Shown: positions 9,543 to 19,263 of the stretch, piece after piece
Numbering within the stretch: position 1 is the first letter of the stretch
Layout of the letters: each line of letters begins with the position of its first letter
DNA from: Gammaproteobacteria bacterium
GTDB taxonomy: Bacteria; Pseudomonadota; Gammaproteobacteria; GRL18
Assembly (NCBI GenBank): GCA_015231865.1
Contig: JADGAU010000006.1
Coordinates: 1 to 47,552, forward strand
Reading direction: 5' to 3'
DNA length: 47,552 bases
Translations under genes and position numbers: made by a program
Notes under the pieces: generated by a model
The model's database searches: none
Seen by the model: the letters and a program-made list of their open reading frames with translations, nothing else
What the model was told of the DNA's origin: nothing

Positions 9543-10298
9543 GTGGATATAGCTACGCTAATTGGAATTATTGGTGCGTTGATAATCATTGCTGTTGCAA
9601 TGACACTCAGTGGTGGTATTGTAATGTATATTAATGTACCGTCAATTCTGGTGGTCTTTGGTGGTGCATCTTTTGCTGTTGTTGCCTGTTTTCCTCTTGG
9701 GCATACGATTGCTTCGTTTAAAGTGTTTATGAAAGCTTTAATGTCAAAACCTGATGATCCAAATGAATTAATTGAAAAGGGTGTTGAATTAGCCACAATT
9801 GCTAGAAAAGAAGGCATCTTAGGACTGGAAGGTCAGGATATATCAAATGAGTTTTTAAAAACCGGAGTTGGCCTTTGTGTTGATGGTCATGAACCGGATT
9901 TTGTACAAAGAATGCTGAGTAAAGATATTAGTATTACTGTCGACCGACATGAATGGGGACAAAAATTCTTTATGAAAATTGCTGATATGGGACCGGCAAT
10001 GGGTATGATTGGTACTTTGATTGGTCTGGTTGGTATGTTAGCAAATATGGATGATCCTAAAGCCATTGGACCTGCAATGGCTGTTGCACTTTTAACAACT
10101 TTATACGGTGCGATTTTAGCAAATGCTTTTTGTATTCCAGTTGCAGACAAATTGGCTTTTCGTGCTGATGAACAACGTTTAAATAGAACACTCATTCTGG
10201 AGATTATTGCATCGATCCAAGAAGGTATTAATCCTAAAGTTATGGCAGATATGTTAAAGACCTATTTACCAGAAAGTAAGCGCGGAAATGAAGGCTAA
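9543..10298 (+). CDS. pomA: Flagellar motor stator protein, PomA/MotA family
   Basis: This 251-residue inner-membrane stator subunit forms the ion channel with PomB and generates torque against FliG. It has four membrane segments: about 4-28 (IGIIGALIIIAVAMTLSGG), about 33-50, and the late pair in MGPAMGMIGTLIGLVGMLAN and IGPAMAVALLTTLYGAILAN. The cytoplasmic loop between segments 2 and 3 carries the charged torque helices (ELIEKGVELATIARKEG). The short loop and length resemble sodium-type PomA (about 254) rather than proton-type MotA (about 295). It starts at GTG after AGGGA. Its stop overlaps the pomB start by one base (TAATG). A sigma-28 promoter lies upstream. Confidence 0.92.
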   Translation: MDIATLIGIIGALIIIAVAMTLSGGIVMYINVPSILVVFGGASFAVVACFPLGHTIASFKVFMKALMSKPDDPNELIEKGVELATIARKEGILGLEGQDISNEFLKTGVGLCVDGHEPDFVQRMLSKDISITVDRHEWGQKFFMKIADMGPAMGMIGTLIGLVGMLANMDDPKAIGPAMAVALLTTLYGAILANAFCIPVADKLAFRADEQRLNRTLILEIIASIQEGINPKVMADMLKTYLPESKRGNEG

Positions 10299-11515
10299 TG
10301 GCCGAAGAATGTCCTAAAGTCAAATGTCCGGCAGGTATTCCAGCATGGGTATTAACCTTTGCCGATTTGATGTCTTTGTTAATGTGTTTCTTCGTACTAT
10401 TGCTTTCATTTGCAGAAATGGATGTCATCAAGTACAAACAAATTGCCGGTTCTATGAAAAGTGCCTTTGGTGTACAAAGAGATATTAAGGCATATGAACC
10501 ACCTAAGGGGGTTAGTATTATCGCCAGAGAATTTAGCCCCGCGCCACCTCAGCCAACGGTTATTAACCAGGTCAAACAGGTTACAGAAGATGATACTAAG
10601 CAAGAGTTATTGCTGGTGAAGCACCTTGAAGAACTGGAGCTTGAATCGACTAATTTAACTAAAAAGCTGGGTAAGGCTGAAACAGAAGATGAAAAAGAGG
10701 AAATCCAGACTAAAATTGAAAAAGTTGAAGAAGAAATCATTGAAGCGAAGAAAAAATTAGGCCAGGTTGAACAAAAAATTGAAGAGCTTCAACAAAAGGA
10801 AATTATTCAACAGGCGATGACGATGGCGACATCGTTGAAGCAGGAGATTGAATCAGGTGAAATTGAGATTGAAACTAATCAGGATAGCTTTCTTATTCGT
10901 ATCAAGGATAAGGGCGCATTTCCACCTGGTTCGGCTAGGTTAACGGATGATTTTATTGATGTCTTAGAAGTTATTAAAAGAGAACTGGCTGAAATTAAGG
11001 GAAGTATTATTGTTGCTGGTCACACAGATGACGTGCCAATTAATACAGCAGCTTTCCGTTCTAACTGGGATTTATCTGCTGAGCGTTCTGTTTCTGTTGT
11101 GCAGGAGTTATTATTTGAAAATAAAATTGAAAAGGAACGATTAAGTATTCAGGCCTTTGCCGACTCACGTCCTTTAGTTCCTAACGATAATCCCGAAAAT
11201 CGTTCTAAAAACAGACGTGTAGAAATCGTTGTTTCTAAATCGGTTGCTGAATTAAATAGTCTGGAGGGAAAAGATGCTGTTGGTTTGGAAAATGAGCCCG
11301 CAAAAGAAGAGCCTCGAAGAGTTGCGCCGGAAGAAAATACGGATGAGCCTATTGAACAGCCTGGAAGAGCCAGAACTGCGAGGGAGGAAAATACGCCATT
11401 TGATAATATAGATAGGCCGGAACCGCGTACAAATGCTAGAGTTAATACAGAGCCTGCTAATCAGCCAATTCCAGAGGTTCCTGCTGAAGAAGTGCCTAGT
11501 TTTATTAGTTTTTAG
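10298..11515 (+). CDS. pomB: Flagellar motor stator protein, PomB/MotB family, with long C-terminal tail
   Basis: This 405-residue partner of PomA anchors the stator to peptidoglycan. The single N-terminal membrane helix WVLTFADLMSLLMCFFVLLL carries the ion-binding aspartate D23. A long, highly charged coiled coil spans about 100-170 (KHLEELELESTNLTKKLGK). The OmpA-type peptidoglycan-binding domain covers about 205-325, with IIVAGHTDDVPI, NWDLSAERS and NRSKNRRVEIVVS. After it comes an unusual tail of about 75 residues rich in Pro, Glu and Arg. PomB/MotB proteins are usually about 310 residues, so the coiled coil and tail explain the extra length. It is translated by TAATG overlap from pomA and followed 32 bp later by a PilZ gene. 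Confidence 0.92.
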   Translation: MAEECPKVKCPAGIPAWVLTFADLMSLLMCFFVLLLSFAEMDVIKYKQIAGSMKSAFGVQRDIKAYEPPKGVSIIAREFSPAPPQPTVINQVKQVTEDDTKQELLLVKHLEELELESTNLTKKLGKAETEDEKEEIQTKIEKVEEEIIEAKKKLGQVEQKIEELQQKEIIQQAMTMATSLKQEIESGEIEIETNQDSFLIRIKDKGAFPPGSARLTDDFIDVLEVIKRELAEIKGSIIVAGHTDDVPINTAAFRSNWDLSAERSVSVVQELLFENKIEKERLSIQAFADSRPLVPNDNPENRSKNRRVEIVVSKSVAELNSLEGKDAVGLENEPAKEEPRRVAPEENTDEPIEQPGRARTAREENTPFDNIDRPEPRTNARVNTEPANQPIPEVPAEEVPSFISF

Positions 11516-11547
11516 CAGTTTTTATTTACATCTGGATATTTTTAACA

Positions 11548-12111
11548 ATGCTTGATAAAGAGCCTGAAGAAAGAAGAGATTATTTTAGATTAAATGAAAA
11601 CATGTTGATGAATTATCGCCGTGTTGAAAAGGTAACAGACCCAAATAGTTCGTCATCAGATGACTTGTCAATGATTAAAGAATTTTCATCAATGACACAA
11701 CAATTTAAAGCGGCTTTAAGTCGTATAAATCAACGTTTGCCAGAAGTAACTTCCTGTTTTAAATTGCTTGATTCAAAATTAAACCTAATGGCAGAAAGTT
11801 TGTATAGTCATCAGGAACATGCAGAACTTAAACGACAACATGTGAATATTAGTGGCAGTGGAATGAGCTTTATGACGCATGAAAAGCTTGATTCGGATGA
11901 AAAAATTGAAATTAAAATGGTCCTGTCAACTGATTTGATTAGTCTTAGCATTATGGCTAAAGTGGTAGAATGTAATGCTGCTGAAACAAATATTGATGAC
12001 AATTATCAAATATCAGTTAAGTTTGTTGAAATGAGTGAGCCAACACAAGATTTAATAGTAAAGCACTTAATGCAGTCGCAGTCGTCCTTACTTAGAAATG
12101 ATAGGGCTTAG
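11548..12111 (+). CDS. PilZ-domain protein, candidate c-di-GMP effector
   Basis: This 187-residue cytoplasmic protein has both PilZ c-di-GMP motifs: an RxxxR in RRDYFR (R10, R14) and NxSxxG in NISGSG (N100-G105), followed by the barrel strands ISLSIMAKVVEC and YQISVKFVEM. About 85 residues, largely helical (FSSMTQQFKAALSRINQ), separate the two motifs; usually they are about 20-30 residues apart, so a helical segment seems inserted in the barrel. It lies 32 bp after pomB, suggesting it links c-di-GMP to motor function, as YcgR does; that role is inferred. No strong ribosome site precedes the ATG. Confidence 0.82.
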   Translation: MLDKEPEERRDYFRLNENMLMNYRRVEKVTDPNSSSSDDLSMIKEFSSMTQQFKAALSRINQRLPEVTSCFKLLDSKLNLMAESLYSHQEHAELKRQHVNISGSGMSFMTHEKLDSDEKIEIKMVLSTDLISLSIMAKVVECNAAETNIDDNYQISVKFVEMSEPTQDLIVKHLMQSQSSLLRNDRA

Positions 12112-12123
12112 AAAAGATAAAAT

Positions 12124-12822
12124 ATGAGACAAATTGTACTTGATACAGAAACGACCGGCATTAGTACCAAACTAGGTCATAGAATTATTGAAATAGGCGC
12201 GGTTGAAATTATAGACCGTCGACTCACCGGTAATACCTATCACCAGTATATTAACCCTGAACGTGAAGTTGAAGAAGAGGCCTATCAGGTTCATGGGATC
12301 TCAGATGAGTTTTTATCTACCAAGCCGGTTTTTTCTCAGGTGGTTGAAGAATTTATTGATTATATTAAAGGTAGTCAATTAGTGATTCATAATGCGCCAT
12401 TTGATGTTGGCTTTATGGATCATGAATTTTCTTTGGTTTCTCGTCTAAAGAAAAAAACTAAAGATCTGTGTGGTGTTCTGGATACCCTGGTTTTGGCAAA
12501 GGAGATGCGACCGGGACAAAAAAATAATCTCGATGCACTTTGCCGGGCTTATGGTATTGATAATTCTAATCGTGAACTTCATGGCGCTTTATTAGATGCA
12601 GAATTACTGGCCGAAGTTTATTTAGCAATGACCGGTGGTCAAGTCAGTTTGACCTTTGAAGAATCAGGTAAGCAGCAAAAGGGTGATAAAATTATTAGAC
12701 TTGGTAGTGATAGAGAAAAATCCAGAATAATTAAAGCTTCTGAACAAGAGCTAGCACAACATCAGAAACTTCTTCAATTGATTGAAAAAAAATCAGGTAA
12801 AGATGTTTCCGGGTTTTGGTGA
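12124..12822 (+). CDS. dnaQ: DNA polymerase III epsilon subunit (3'-5' proofreading exonuclease)
   Basis: This 232-residue exonuclease has the three DnaQ motifs: Exo I VLDTETTGIS (metal ligands D7 and E9), Exo II HNAPFDVGFMD and Exo III HGALLDAELLAEVY with the catalytic HxAxxD. The downstream residues (about 180-232) include a clamp-type stretch and a polar alpha-subunit-binding tail. Length is close to E. coli epsilon (243). It proofreads replication as part of the polymerase core. It follows the PilZ gene by 12 bp and so may share the motor transcript, an unusual pairing that is probably accidental. It converges on mutS, another fidelity gene. Confidence 0.95.
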   Translation: MRQIVLDTETTGISTKLGHRIIEIGAVEIIDRRLTGNTYHQYINPEREVEEEAYQVHGISDEFLSTKPVFSQVVEEFIDYIKGSQLVIHNAPFDVGFMDHEFSLVSRLKKKTKDLCGVLDTLVLAKEMRPGQKNNLDALCRAYGIDNSNRELHGALLDAELLAEVYLAMTGGQVSLTFEESGKQQKGDKIIRLGSDREKSRIIKASEQELAQHQKLLQLIEKKSGKDVSGFW

Positions 12823-12850
12823 TTTAGCTTAAGAAAGTGCAATATAGTCC

Positions 12851-12896
12851 CTCCCTCTCCTTTACCAAAAGTAGGCCCTACGAAGGGAGAGGGGAG
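12851..12896. terminator. Inverted repeat between convergent dnaQ and mutS
   Basis: CTCCCTCTCCTT at 12851-12862 pairs imperfectly with AAGGGAGAGGGGAG at 12883-12896, and an 11-bp palindrome GTAGGCCCTAC (12871-12881) lies inside. It fills the gap between two convergent genes and probably serves as a two-way transcription stop, though there is no clean T-run. Its flank GTGCAATATAGTCCC is reminiscent of the ends of the element at 8351, so it may be a decayed relative. Confidence 0.45.
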
Positions 12897-15470
12897 TCAA
12901 ACCTCATTTTTCAATTGATATAATAAATCTAGTGCTTGTCTGGCATTTAGATTATCACAATCAAGCGCTTTGATTTTTTCAACGACTGGATGTTGTTCTG
13001 ACACCTCATTTTTTGGTATTTGCTGACTAACATTATCACTATTTTGATTTTCCTGCTCCAGCATAGCCAGCTTGTTTTTCGCTAATTGAATCACGCTTTC
13101 AGGCACGCCAGCCAAAGCCGCCACATGAAGACCATAACTTTTTGAGATTGCACCCGATTTGACATGATGTAGAAACACAATTTTATTTTTGTATTCATTA
13201 GCTTCTAAGTACACATTGGCGATATTAGGGTAGGTTGATGTCAATTTAGTCAGCTCGAAATAATGCGTTGAGAAAAGCGTATAAGCCTTGATTTCTCGAG
13301 CTAAATAATAGGCAGTTGCATAAGCTAATGATAAGCCATCATAAGTACTCGTACCCCGGCCAATTTCATCTAGTAAAACTAAACTCTGGCTGCTTGCACT
13401 ATTTAAAATATTAGCCGTTTCAGTCATTTCTACCATAAAAGTAGAACGACCACTGGTTAAATCATCCTGAGCACCAATTCTGGTAAATATCCGGTCAATG
13501 ATTGGAAAACTAGCTGTTTGCGCAGGCACAAAAGAACCAATATGGGCTAACAAAGTAATGTGAGCCAACTGACGCATATAGGTTGATTTACCACCCATAT
13601 TAGGGCCGGTAATCAATAACATTTTTCGAGTATCATTAAGTAAACAGTCATTTGCTATAAAAGTCTCTTCCTGATAATACTCAATGACTGGGTGTCTCCC
13701 TTGAATAACATTAATTTCGCAAGAATCTGGTTTAAAACTGGGGCTATTCCAGTTTAGAGTTTGAGCTCTTTCTGCTAAATTCACCAGGACGTCAAGCTCA
13801 CTAAGAGCCTGACAGCAAATTTGAAGTTTTGATAAATGGGGCAAAAAGTATTCTAGAATTTCAATATAAAGTGATTTTTCAAGTTTTAATGCTTGTTCCT
13901 GAGCATTAAGAACCTTGTCTTCAAAGTCTTTTAATTCATCGATAATATAACGTTCATTACTTTTTAACGTTTGTCTGCGAATATAATCGCCAGGAACCAA
14001 ATGCGATTGCGCTTTAGTGACTTCAATATAAAATCCATGAACTTTATTGTAGGCTACCTTCAAAGTAGGGATCCCGGTTCTTTTTATTTCCCTTTGTTCC
14101 AGTTCAATTAAATAATTTTCACTATGCTGTTTGATATCACGCAACTCATCTAACTTATCATTAAATCCTTCGGCAACAACACCACCATCACGCATTAATA
14201 CAGGAGGTTCATTGATAATTGCTGTTTGTAAGTAAGTGACTAAATCAGGAAACTGATCAATTTCGATTTGTAATTGATTAAGTTTAGTTGATTTAAATGG
14301 TGTCAGAAACGATTGGATATCGGGTAATTGTTCCAGTGCAATTTTGAGCTTAATTAAATCTCTGGGTTGCGCTGATTTAAGGGCGATCCTGGTTAATACC
14401 CGCTCAATATCACCAATGGGTTTTAATAAAGTTTGTGCTTGAATATAAAGATCATCATTGATGAAAGTAGCAATTGATTGTAATCGAAGTTCTAAAATTT
14501 CAGTATTTTTTATTGGCCGGTTTAACCAGCGATTGAGCAAACGTGTACCCATGGTAGTCGAGCAATGATTGATAAGCGTAAATAGTGAATAGCCATGCAC
14601 CATACTCAAACTATCATTGATTTCAAGGTTTCTACGACTGATTCTATCTAATATTAAAGCATCATTAACCTGTTCATTATAAAGTCTGGTTAAATGTGGC
14701 AAATCTGAACGATAGGTGTTTTTAACATATTGATATAGGCAACCTGCAGCAGAAATTGCAGACTTTAGATGTTCACAACCAAATCCAGATAAATCGATTG
14801 TTTTAAACTGTTCAGTTAATAGTCTTCTGGCAGTTTTTTCATTAAAAAAATAGTTTTCCTGTTGTTTGATAACTGCAAAATCAGCGCTTAGACTCTTTAT
14901 TTCTTTTAAATATTCAAATTGTTCCTGTAATAAAATCTCTGCAGGTTTATGGCGTTCTAGTTCATTAAATAGATCACTTTCATTTTCAAACTCCTGAACC
15001 ACAAAGCGGGCTGAGGAAATTTCCAATATAGAAAGTCCGATAGTTTGCTTTTGTTTGGTTTTTGCTAGATAAATAGCGGCAATCAAATTTTCTTTGTGTT
15101 CATTAAGCAAATTTTCTTCGGTTAATGTACCTGGCGTTATAATTCTAACAACTCTTCTTTCAACGGGTCCTTTTGAAGTTGCCGGATCGCCAATTTGTTC
15201 ACAAATTGCGACAGATTGATTTTGAGCCACCAATTTACTTAGATAATTATCAGCCGCATGCCAGGGAACACCTGCCATAGGTATTGGCTCACCTTCCGCC
15301 TTACCACGAGCTGTTAGCGTAATTCCCAGAAGTTCAGAAGCTTTTATTGCATCATCAAAAAATAATTCATAGAAATCACCCATACGATAAAATAACAACA
15401 TATGCGGAAATTCTTTTTTAATGTCCAGAAACTGCTGGATCATTGGCGTGTGTTTGGCTTGAGTTTTCAT
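12897..15470 (-). CDS. mutS: DNA mismatch repair protein MutS
   Basis: This 857-residue mismatch-recognition ATPase matches E. coli MutS (853). The mismatch-reading motif GDFYELF near residues 31-37 has the intercalating F33 and E35. The connector, lever and clamp domains follow. The C-terminal ATPase has Walker [10 protein letters not shown] at about 621-629, Walker B with [17 protein letters not shown], and a signature STHYFELT. The extreme C-terminus ([10 protein letters not shown]) resembles the tetramerisation helix. The gene is transcribed alone. No strong ribosome site precedes the ATG, and a GATAAAAT-like sequence lies a few bases upstream, so the leader may be very short. Confidence 0.97.
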   Translation of the reverse strand: MKTQAKHTPMIQQFLDIKKEFPHMLLFYRMGDFYELFFDDAIKASELLGITLTARGKAEGEPIPMAGVPWHAADNYLSKLVAQNQSVAICEQIGDPATSKGPVERRVVRIITPGTLTEENLLNEHKENLIAAIYLAKTKQKQTIGLSILEISSARFVVQEFENESDLFNELERHKPAEILLQEQFEYLKEIKSLSADFAVIKQQENYFFNEKTARRLLTEQFKTIDLSGFGCEHLKSAISAAGCLYQYVKNTYRSDLPHLTRLYNEQVNDALILDRISRRNLEINDSLSMVHGYSLFTLINHCSTTMGTRLLNRWLNRPIKNTEILELRLQSIATFINDDLYIQAQTLLKPIGDIERVLTRIALKSAQPRDLIKLKIALEQLPDIQSFLTPFKSTKLNQLQIEIDQFPDLVTYLQTAIINEPPVLMRDGGVVAEGFNDKLDELRDIKQHSENYLIELEQREIKRTGIPTLKVAYNKVHGFYIEVTKAQSHLVPGDYIRRQTLKSNERYIIDELKDFEDKVLNAQEQALKLEKSLYIEILEYFLPHLSKLQICCQALSELDVLVNLAERAQTLNWNSPSFKPDSCEINVIQGRHPVIEYYQEETFIANDCLLNDTRKMLLITGPNMGGKSTYMRQLAHITLLAHIGSFVPAQTASFPIIDRIFTRIGAQDDLTSGRSTFMVEMTETANILNSASSQSLVLLDEIGRGTSTYDGLSLAYATAYYLAREIKAYTLFSTHYFELTKLTSTYPNIANVYLEANEYKNKIVFLHHVKSGAISKSYGLHVAALAGVPESVIQLAKNKLAMLEQENQNSDNVSQQIPKNEVSEQHPVVEKIKALDCDNLNARQALDLLYQLKNEV

Positions 15471-15635
15471 CGGCCATATTTTATCTGATATGCGGGCGTT
15501 TTTGTATTATGTTTTTACCTTGAAAAAAATGTTAGAATCCCAATTAGTTTAGCTAATAATTATTCTTGAATTTTCAGATTAATTTGTCAGTGAAACTTTT
15601 TGTTAACCTTAGTGAGTTAGCTCCGGGAAAAGAAA

Positions 15636-15899
15636 ATGCCAATTTATGAGTATCAATGCCAAGAATGCGGCCATCAATTAGAAAAACTTCAAAAAATGTC
15701 CGATAATCTTTTAAAGGATTGTCCTGAATGTGAAAAGCCTAAACTAAAAAAATTAGTATCAGCTTCTGCTTTTAAGTTAAAAGGTTCAGGCTGGTACGAG
15801 TCAGATTTTAAAAATAAAAAGCCTGCACCTGCTAAACCAGCAAAAGCCGAATCAAGCAGCCATTCTTGTGCTAGTGGGGCATGTTGCCCTGGGAGTTAA
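15636..15899 (+). CDS. FmdB-type zinc-ribbon protein
   Basis: This 87-residue protein begins with the characteristic MPIYEYQCQECGHQLEKLQ and has a second pair in CPECEKPKL, giving a four-cysteine zinc ribbon (CxxC...CxxC). The segment LKKLVSASAFKLKGSGWYESDF is the conserved FmdB/putative regulatory block. The tail is low-complexity (KKPAPAKPAKAESSS) and ends with extra cysteines (SCASGACCPGS). The family is often linked to one-carbon amide metabolism by name, but its function is not settled. It lies directly upstream of aspS, a common gammaproteobacterial arrangement (fmdB-aspS-yebC-ruvC), though an internal promoter precedes aspS. Confidence 0.88.
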   Translation: MPIYEYQCQECGHQLEKLQKMSDNLLKDCPECEKPKLKKLVSASAFKLKGSGWYESDFKNKKPAPAKPAKAESSSHSCASGACCPGS

Positions 15900-15946
15900 A
15901 ATCGTCTTTCTGCTTTTCAGCTATCAATTTATTTATGTATAAAAAC

Positions 15947-15955
15947 TGTTATAAT
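15947..15955 (+). promoter_or_regulatory. Extended -10 promoter for aspS
   Basis: TGTTATAAT is a perfect extended -10 (TG-n-TATAAT) 77 bp before the aspS ATG. The -35 region is weak. It would give aspS-yebC a promoter of their own, separate from the zinc-ribbon gene. Confidence 0.6.
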
Positions 15956-16032
15956 GCGCGGCTATATTTTACTCATTGCATTAACATAATTACTTAAGTC
16001 TCTTTGACTATTTTATTTACAGGAAAAATAAC

Positions 16033-17814
16033 ATGCGAAGCCATTATTGCGGCCAATTAAATGAAGAAAAGCTAGATCAGGAAGTTAAATTAACCGGTTG
16101 GGTTAATCGTCGTCGTGACCATGGTGGAGTAATATTTGTAGATTTAAGAGATAGAGAAGGATTGGTTCAGATTGTTTTTGATCCGGATAGATATGAAATA
16201 TTCAATCAGGCTGAACATATTCGAAATGAATTTGTATTACAGGTTAAAGGTATTGTTAGAGAACGTCCCGAAGGAACTATTAATGATGAACTTTATACTG
16301 GGAAAATAGAAGTTCTGGCACATGAATTGACGGTACTTAATGCGTCAGAAACACCGCCATTTCAATTAGATGAAGATGATGTTTCTGAAGAACACAGGCT
16401 ACGTTATCGTTATATTGATTTACGTCGTCCGGAAATGCAAAAAAAAATCATGCTGCGCTCGCAAATTACCAGAAGTTTGCGTAACTTTCTTGATGATGAA
16501 GGTTTCTTAGATATCGAAACGCCGATGTTGACCAAAGCGACACCCGAAGGGGCTCGTGATTATTTAGTGCCTAGTCGTACTCATCAGGGCTCATTTTTTG
16601 CTTTACCACAATCACCTCAAATCTTTAAACAATTATTGATGATGTCAGGTTTTGATAAATATTATCAGATAACCCGATGCTTTAGAGATGAAGACTTACG
16701 AGCTGACAGACAACCAGAATTCACGCAATTAGATATTGAAACAACTTTTATGGACGAAAATGCCATCATGGAAATGATGGAAGAAATGATCCGAAAATTA
16801 TTTTCTAATGTTTTAGAAGAACAATTACCCCATCCTTTCCCTAGAATGAGTTATGCAGAAGCCATGCTGCGTTATGGTAGTGACAAACCGGATTTAAGAA
16901 TTGATCTGGAACTGGTTGAAGTTGCGGATGTGTTAGAAGACATCGAATTTAAAGTTTTCTCCGGACCAGCAAAAGATCCCGGAAGTCGAGTCACGGCTCT
17001 TTGTGTTCCAGGCGGTAATCAGTTATCACGTAAACAAATTGATGATTATACTAAGTATGTTGGAATTTATGGTGCTAAAGGTTTGGCCTATATTAAGGTC
17101 AATAATATGGCTGATGGGCGTGAAGGCTTACAATCGCCAATTGTTAAATTTATTCCAGATGATAGTTTAGACCTTATTTTAGAAAGAACAGGTGCTAAAG
17201 ACGGTGATTTGATTTTCTTTGGCGCAGATAAGGCAAAAGTTGTTAATGAGGCTATTGGCGCATTAAGAATTAAAGTTGCACAAGATATGAACCTGGTAAA
17301 TCACGGCTGGAAACCTTTATGGGTTGTTGACTTCCCAATGTTTGAAAAAGATGATAAATCTGATAAGTGGAATGCCTTACACCACCCATTCACAGCCCCG
17401 GATGTTGATGATATTGAAGCATTAAAAGCTGAGCCAGGTCAAAGTTTATCCAGAGCTTATGATATGATCCTTAATGGTACTGAACTTGGTGGCGGCTCTT
17501 TACGTATTTATAAAGAAGAAATGCAACAGGCAGTTTTTGATATTTTAGGTATTGGCGATGAAGAAGCGAGAGAAAAATTTGGTTTCTTATTAGATGCACT
17601 TAAATATGGTTGTCCTCCACATGCTGGCATTGCATTTGGATTAGATAGATTAGTGATGTTAATGACAGGATCAAGTTCAATTCGCGATGTGATGGCATTT
17701 CCTAAAACACAATCTGCAGCTTGTTTATTAACAAATGCACCAGCACCGGTTAGTACGCATCAGATGAATGAATTGGGCATAAAATTAAAGAAAATACCAA
17801 AAACAGAAGACTAA
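16033..17814 (+). CDS. aspS: Aspartyl-tRNA synthetase
   Basis: This 593-residue class II synthetase is of the bacterial type, with the extra insertion (GAD) domain. It opens with MRSHYCGQL and the anticodon-binding OB fold ([20 protein letters not shown]). Motif 2 is [20 protein letters not shown], with the FRDED loop, and motif 3 is [15 protein letters not shown]. The length equals E. coli AspRS (590). It charges tRNA-Asp in the cytoplasm. A ribosome site AGGAAA precedes the ATG. yebC follows after 15 bp. Whether it also charges tRNA-Asn cannot be told here, but the presence of glnS suggests no general need for indirect amidation. Confidence 0.97.
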   Translation: MRSHYCGQLNEEKLDQEVKLTGWVNRRRDHGGVIFVDLRDREGLVQIVFDPDRYEIFNQAEHIRNEFVLQVKGIVRERPEGTINDELYTGKIEVLAHELTVLNASETPPFQLDEDDVSEEHRLRYRYIDLRRPEMQKKIMLRSQITRSLRNFLDDEGFLDIETPMLTKATPEGARDYLVPSRTHQGSFFALPQSPQIFKQLLMMSGFDKYYQITRCFRDEDLRADRQPEFTQLDIETTFMDENAIMEMMEEMIRKLFSNVLEEQLPHPFPRMSYAEAMLRYGSDKPDLRIDLELVEVADVLEDIEFKVFSGPAKDPGSRVTALCVPGGNQLSRKQIDDYTKYVGIYGAKGLAYIKVNNMADGREGLQSPIVKFIPDDSLDLILERTGAKDGDLIFFGADKAKVVNEAIGALRIKVAQDMNLVNHGWKPLWVVDFPMFEKDDKSDKWNALHHPFTAPDVDDIEALKAEPGQSLSRAYDMILNGTELGGGSLRIYKEEMQQAVFDILGIGDEEAREKFGFLLDALKYGCPPHAGIAFGLDRLVMLMTGSSSIRDVMAFPKTQSAACLLTNAPAPVSTHQMNELGIKLKKIPKTED

Positions 17815-17829
17815 AAACGGAGTTTTTTT

Positions 17830-18576
17830 ATGGCAGGTCACAGTAAATGGGCAAATATTCAGCATCGTAAAAAAGGACAGGATGCAAAGCGTGGTAAGCT
17901 TTTTACAAAATTTATCAGAGAAATTACCGTGGCTGCTCGTATGGGAGGCCCTGATGAAGCGGCAAACCCAAGACTAAGAGCGGTTGTTGAAAAAGCCTTA
18001 AAAGCTAATATGACCAGGGATACGGTTGCCCGCGCTGTTAAGCGAGGAGCAGGAACCGATGATGGAGATAACTTTGAAGAAGTACGTTATGAAGGTTATG
18101 GCCCTTCAGGTGTGGCAGTTATGGTTGATTGCTTAACGGATAATCGTAATCGTACGGTAGCGGAAGTTAGACATGCATTTTCTAAGGCTGGTGGTAATTT
18201 AGGCACTGATGGTTCTGTTGCCTATTTGTTCAGTAAAATTGGCGTGATGAGCTTCCCTGAAGGTGATGAAGAACAAATTATGGAAGTTGCTTTAGAAGCA
18301 GGTGCTGAAGATATTGAAAGCAATGATGATGGCTCTATCGACGTTACCACAGAAGAATCAACTTTTATGGATGTTAAAGATGCAATGGTTGAAGCTGGCT
18401 TAGAACCTGATGTGGCAGAAGTTACCATGAAAGCATCAACTAGTGTTGACTTGGGCGAAGGGGATGCCGAAAAAGTTATTAAACTGATTGATGCGCTTGA
18501 AGATCTGGATGATGTTCAAAATGTGTATTCGAATTCTGAATTTTCTGATGAAGTTTTAGCTAATTTAGATAATTAA
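17830..18576 (+). CDS. yebC: YebC/TACO1-family protein
   Basis: This 248-residue protein starts with the family signature [20 protein letters not shown] and continues with [11 protein letters not shown], then [21 protein letters not shown] and [20 protein letters not shown]. Length matches E. coli YebC (246). The family was first described as DNA-binding regulators near ruvC, and more recently tied to translation of stalling-prone proline stretches. It has a good ribosome site (GGAG) and follows aspS by 15 bp. ruvC comes next, with degenerate heptamer repeats filling the short gap. Confidence 0.95.
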   Translation: MAGHSKWANIQHRKKGQDAKRGKLFTKFIREITVAARMGGPDEAANPRLRAVVEKALKANMTRDTVARAVKRGAGTDDGDNFEEVRYEGYGPSGVAVMVDCLTDNRNRTVAEVRHAFSKAGGNLGTDGSVAYLFSKIGVMSFPEGDEEQIMEVALEAGAEDIESNDDGSIDVTTEESTFMDVKDAMVEAGLEPDVAEVTMKASTSVDLGEGDAEKVIKLIDALEDLDDVQNVYSNSEFSDEVLANLDN

Positions 18577-18583
18577 GGGACTA

Positions 18584-18632
18584 GTTATCAGTTATTAGTG
18601 TTAAGAGCTAAGAGCTAAGTGCTAAGTAAAGC
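18584..18632. repeat. Degenerate heptamer array that includes the ruvC start
   Basis: Seven units of 7 nt follow the yebC stop by 7 bp: GTTATCA, GTTATTA, GTGTTAA, GAGCTAA, GAGCTAA, GTGCTAA and a last decayed one. Each begins with G and most end in A. The sixth unit supplies the GTG that is the first possible ruvC start codon. The array thus crosses from intergenic into coding sequence. Confidence 0.6.
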
Positions 18633-19203
18633 GCCCAAAATAGAACGAGTTATTTTGGGTATCGATCCGGGCTCTATTAATACGGGCTTCGGTATTATTA
18701 GTTCTAAAGGAAATCAAATTAACTTTATCGGTTGCGGTACCATAAGAACCGGAGGCGGCGACTTTCCGACTAGATTACAGACTATTTTTATGCAAATTCA
18801 AGAGGTTGTCCATGAATACCAGCCTCATGAGATGGCCATTGAAAATGTTTTTTTATCTAAAAACCCGGATTCGGCCTTAAAGCTAGGGCAGGCTAGGGGA
18901 GCTGCAATTTGTGCTGTTATGGCTAATCATGTTTCTGTTGCAGAATATACTGCAAACCAGGTAAAACAGGCTATTGTGGGCAAGGGCCATGCAACAAAAG
19001 AACAGGTTCAGCATATGGTTAAATTCATTTTAAAACTAGATGAAAGGCCACAAGCAGATGCAGCAGATGCCCTGGCTATTGCAATATGTCATGCCAATAC
19101 AAGAAGTACCTTATCAATGTTAAGCTCCAATGCAGAATCTAAATATCCAAAAGAAATCTTAGCAGCCATAAATGGCAGACGAAAAAAACGATTTAAACTT
19201 TAA
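18619..19203 (+). CDS. ruvC: Holliday junction resolvase RuvC
   Basis: This 194-residue endonuclease cuts Holliday junctions with RuvAB. The first catalytic aspartate is in ILGIDPGSINTGFGII, the second acidic residue in MAIENVFLSKNPDSALKLGQ, and the last pair in RPQADAADALAIAICH. Length is slightly over the usual 173. The GTG at 18619 is the earliest start because an in-frame TAA precedes it, but it lies inside the heptamer array, giving an N-terminal extension (MLSKAPKIER) compared with typical RuvC; a TTG at 18655 (start of LGIDPG) would be very short. No strong ribosome site is seen. ruvAB are not adjacent downstream, where aroC follows. Confidence 0.94.
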   Translation: MLSKAPKIERVILGIDPGSINTGFGIISSKGNQINFIGCGTIRTGGGDFPTRLQTIFMQIQEVVHEYQPHEMAIENVFLSKNPDSALKLGQARGAAICAVMANHVSVAEYTANQVKQAIVGKGHATKEQVQHMVKFILKLDERPQADAADALAIAICHANTRSTLSMLSSNAESKYPKEILAAINGRRKKRFKL

Positions 19204-19208
19204 AGAAA

Positions 19209-19243
19209 GTTAACAGTTAACAGTTTACAGTTGACAGTGTTCA
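19209..19243. repeat. Heptamer array, GTTAACA type, five units
   Basis: Five consecutive 7-nt units begin 5 bp after the ruvC stop: GTTAACA, GTTAACA, GTTTACA, GTTGACA and GTGTTCA. They are in the AGTT orientation, opposite to the long array that starts 20 bp later. Confidence 0.75.
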
Positions 19244-19263
19244 GCTAAAACAACAAGATATTT

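Noticed and set aside
9434-9817. Minus-strand 127-codon open frame over the pomA start.
   Set aside because: It is antisense to the clearly coding pomA and to its sigma-28 promoter, and its translation is low-complexity.
13051-13100. Possible loss of the MutS C-terminal region.
   Set aside because: The protein reads on to a normal length of 857 with a tetramerisation-like end; there is no truncation.
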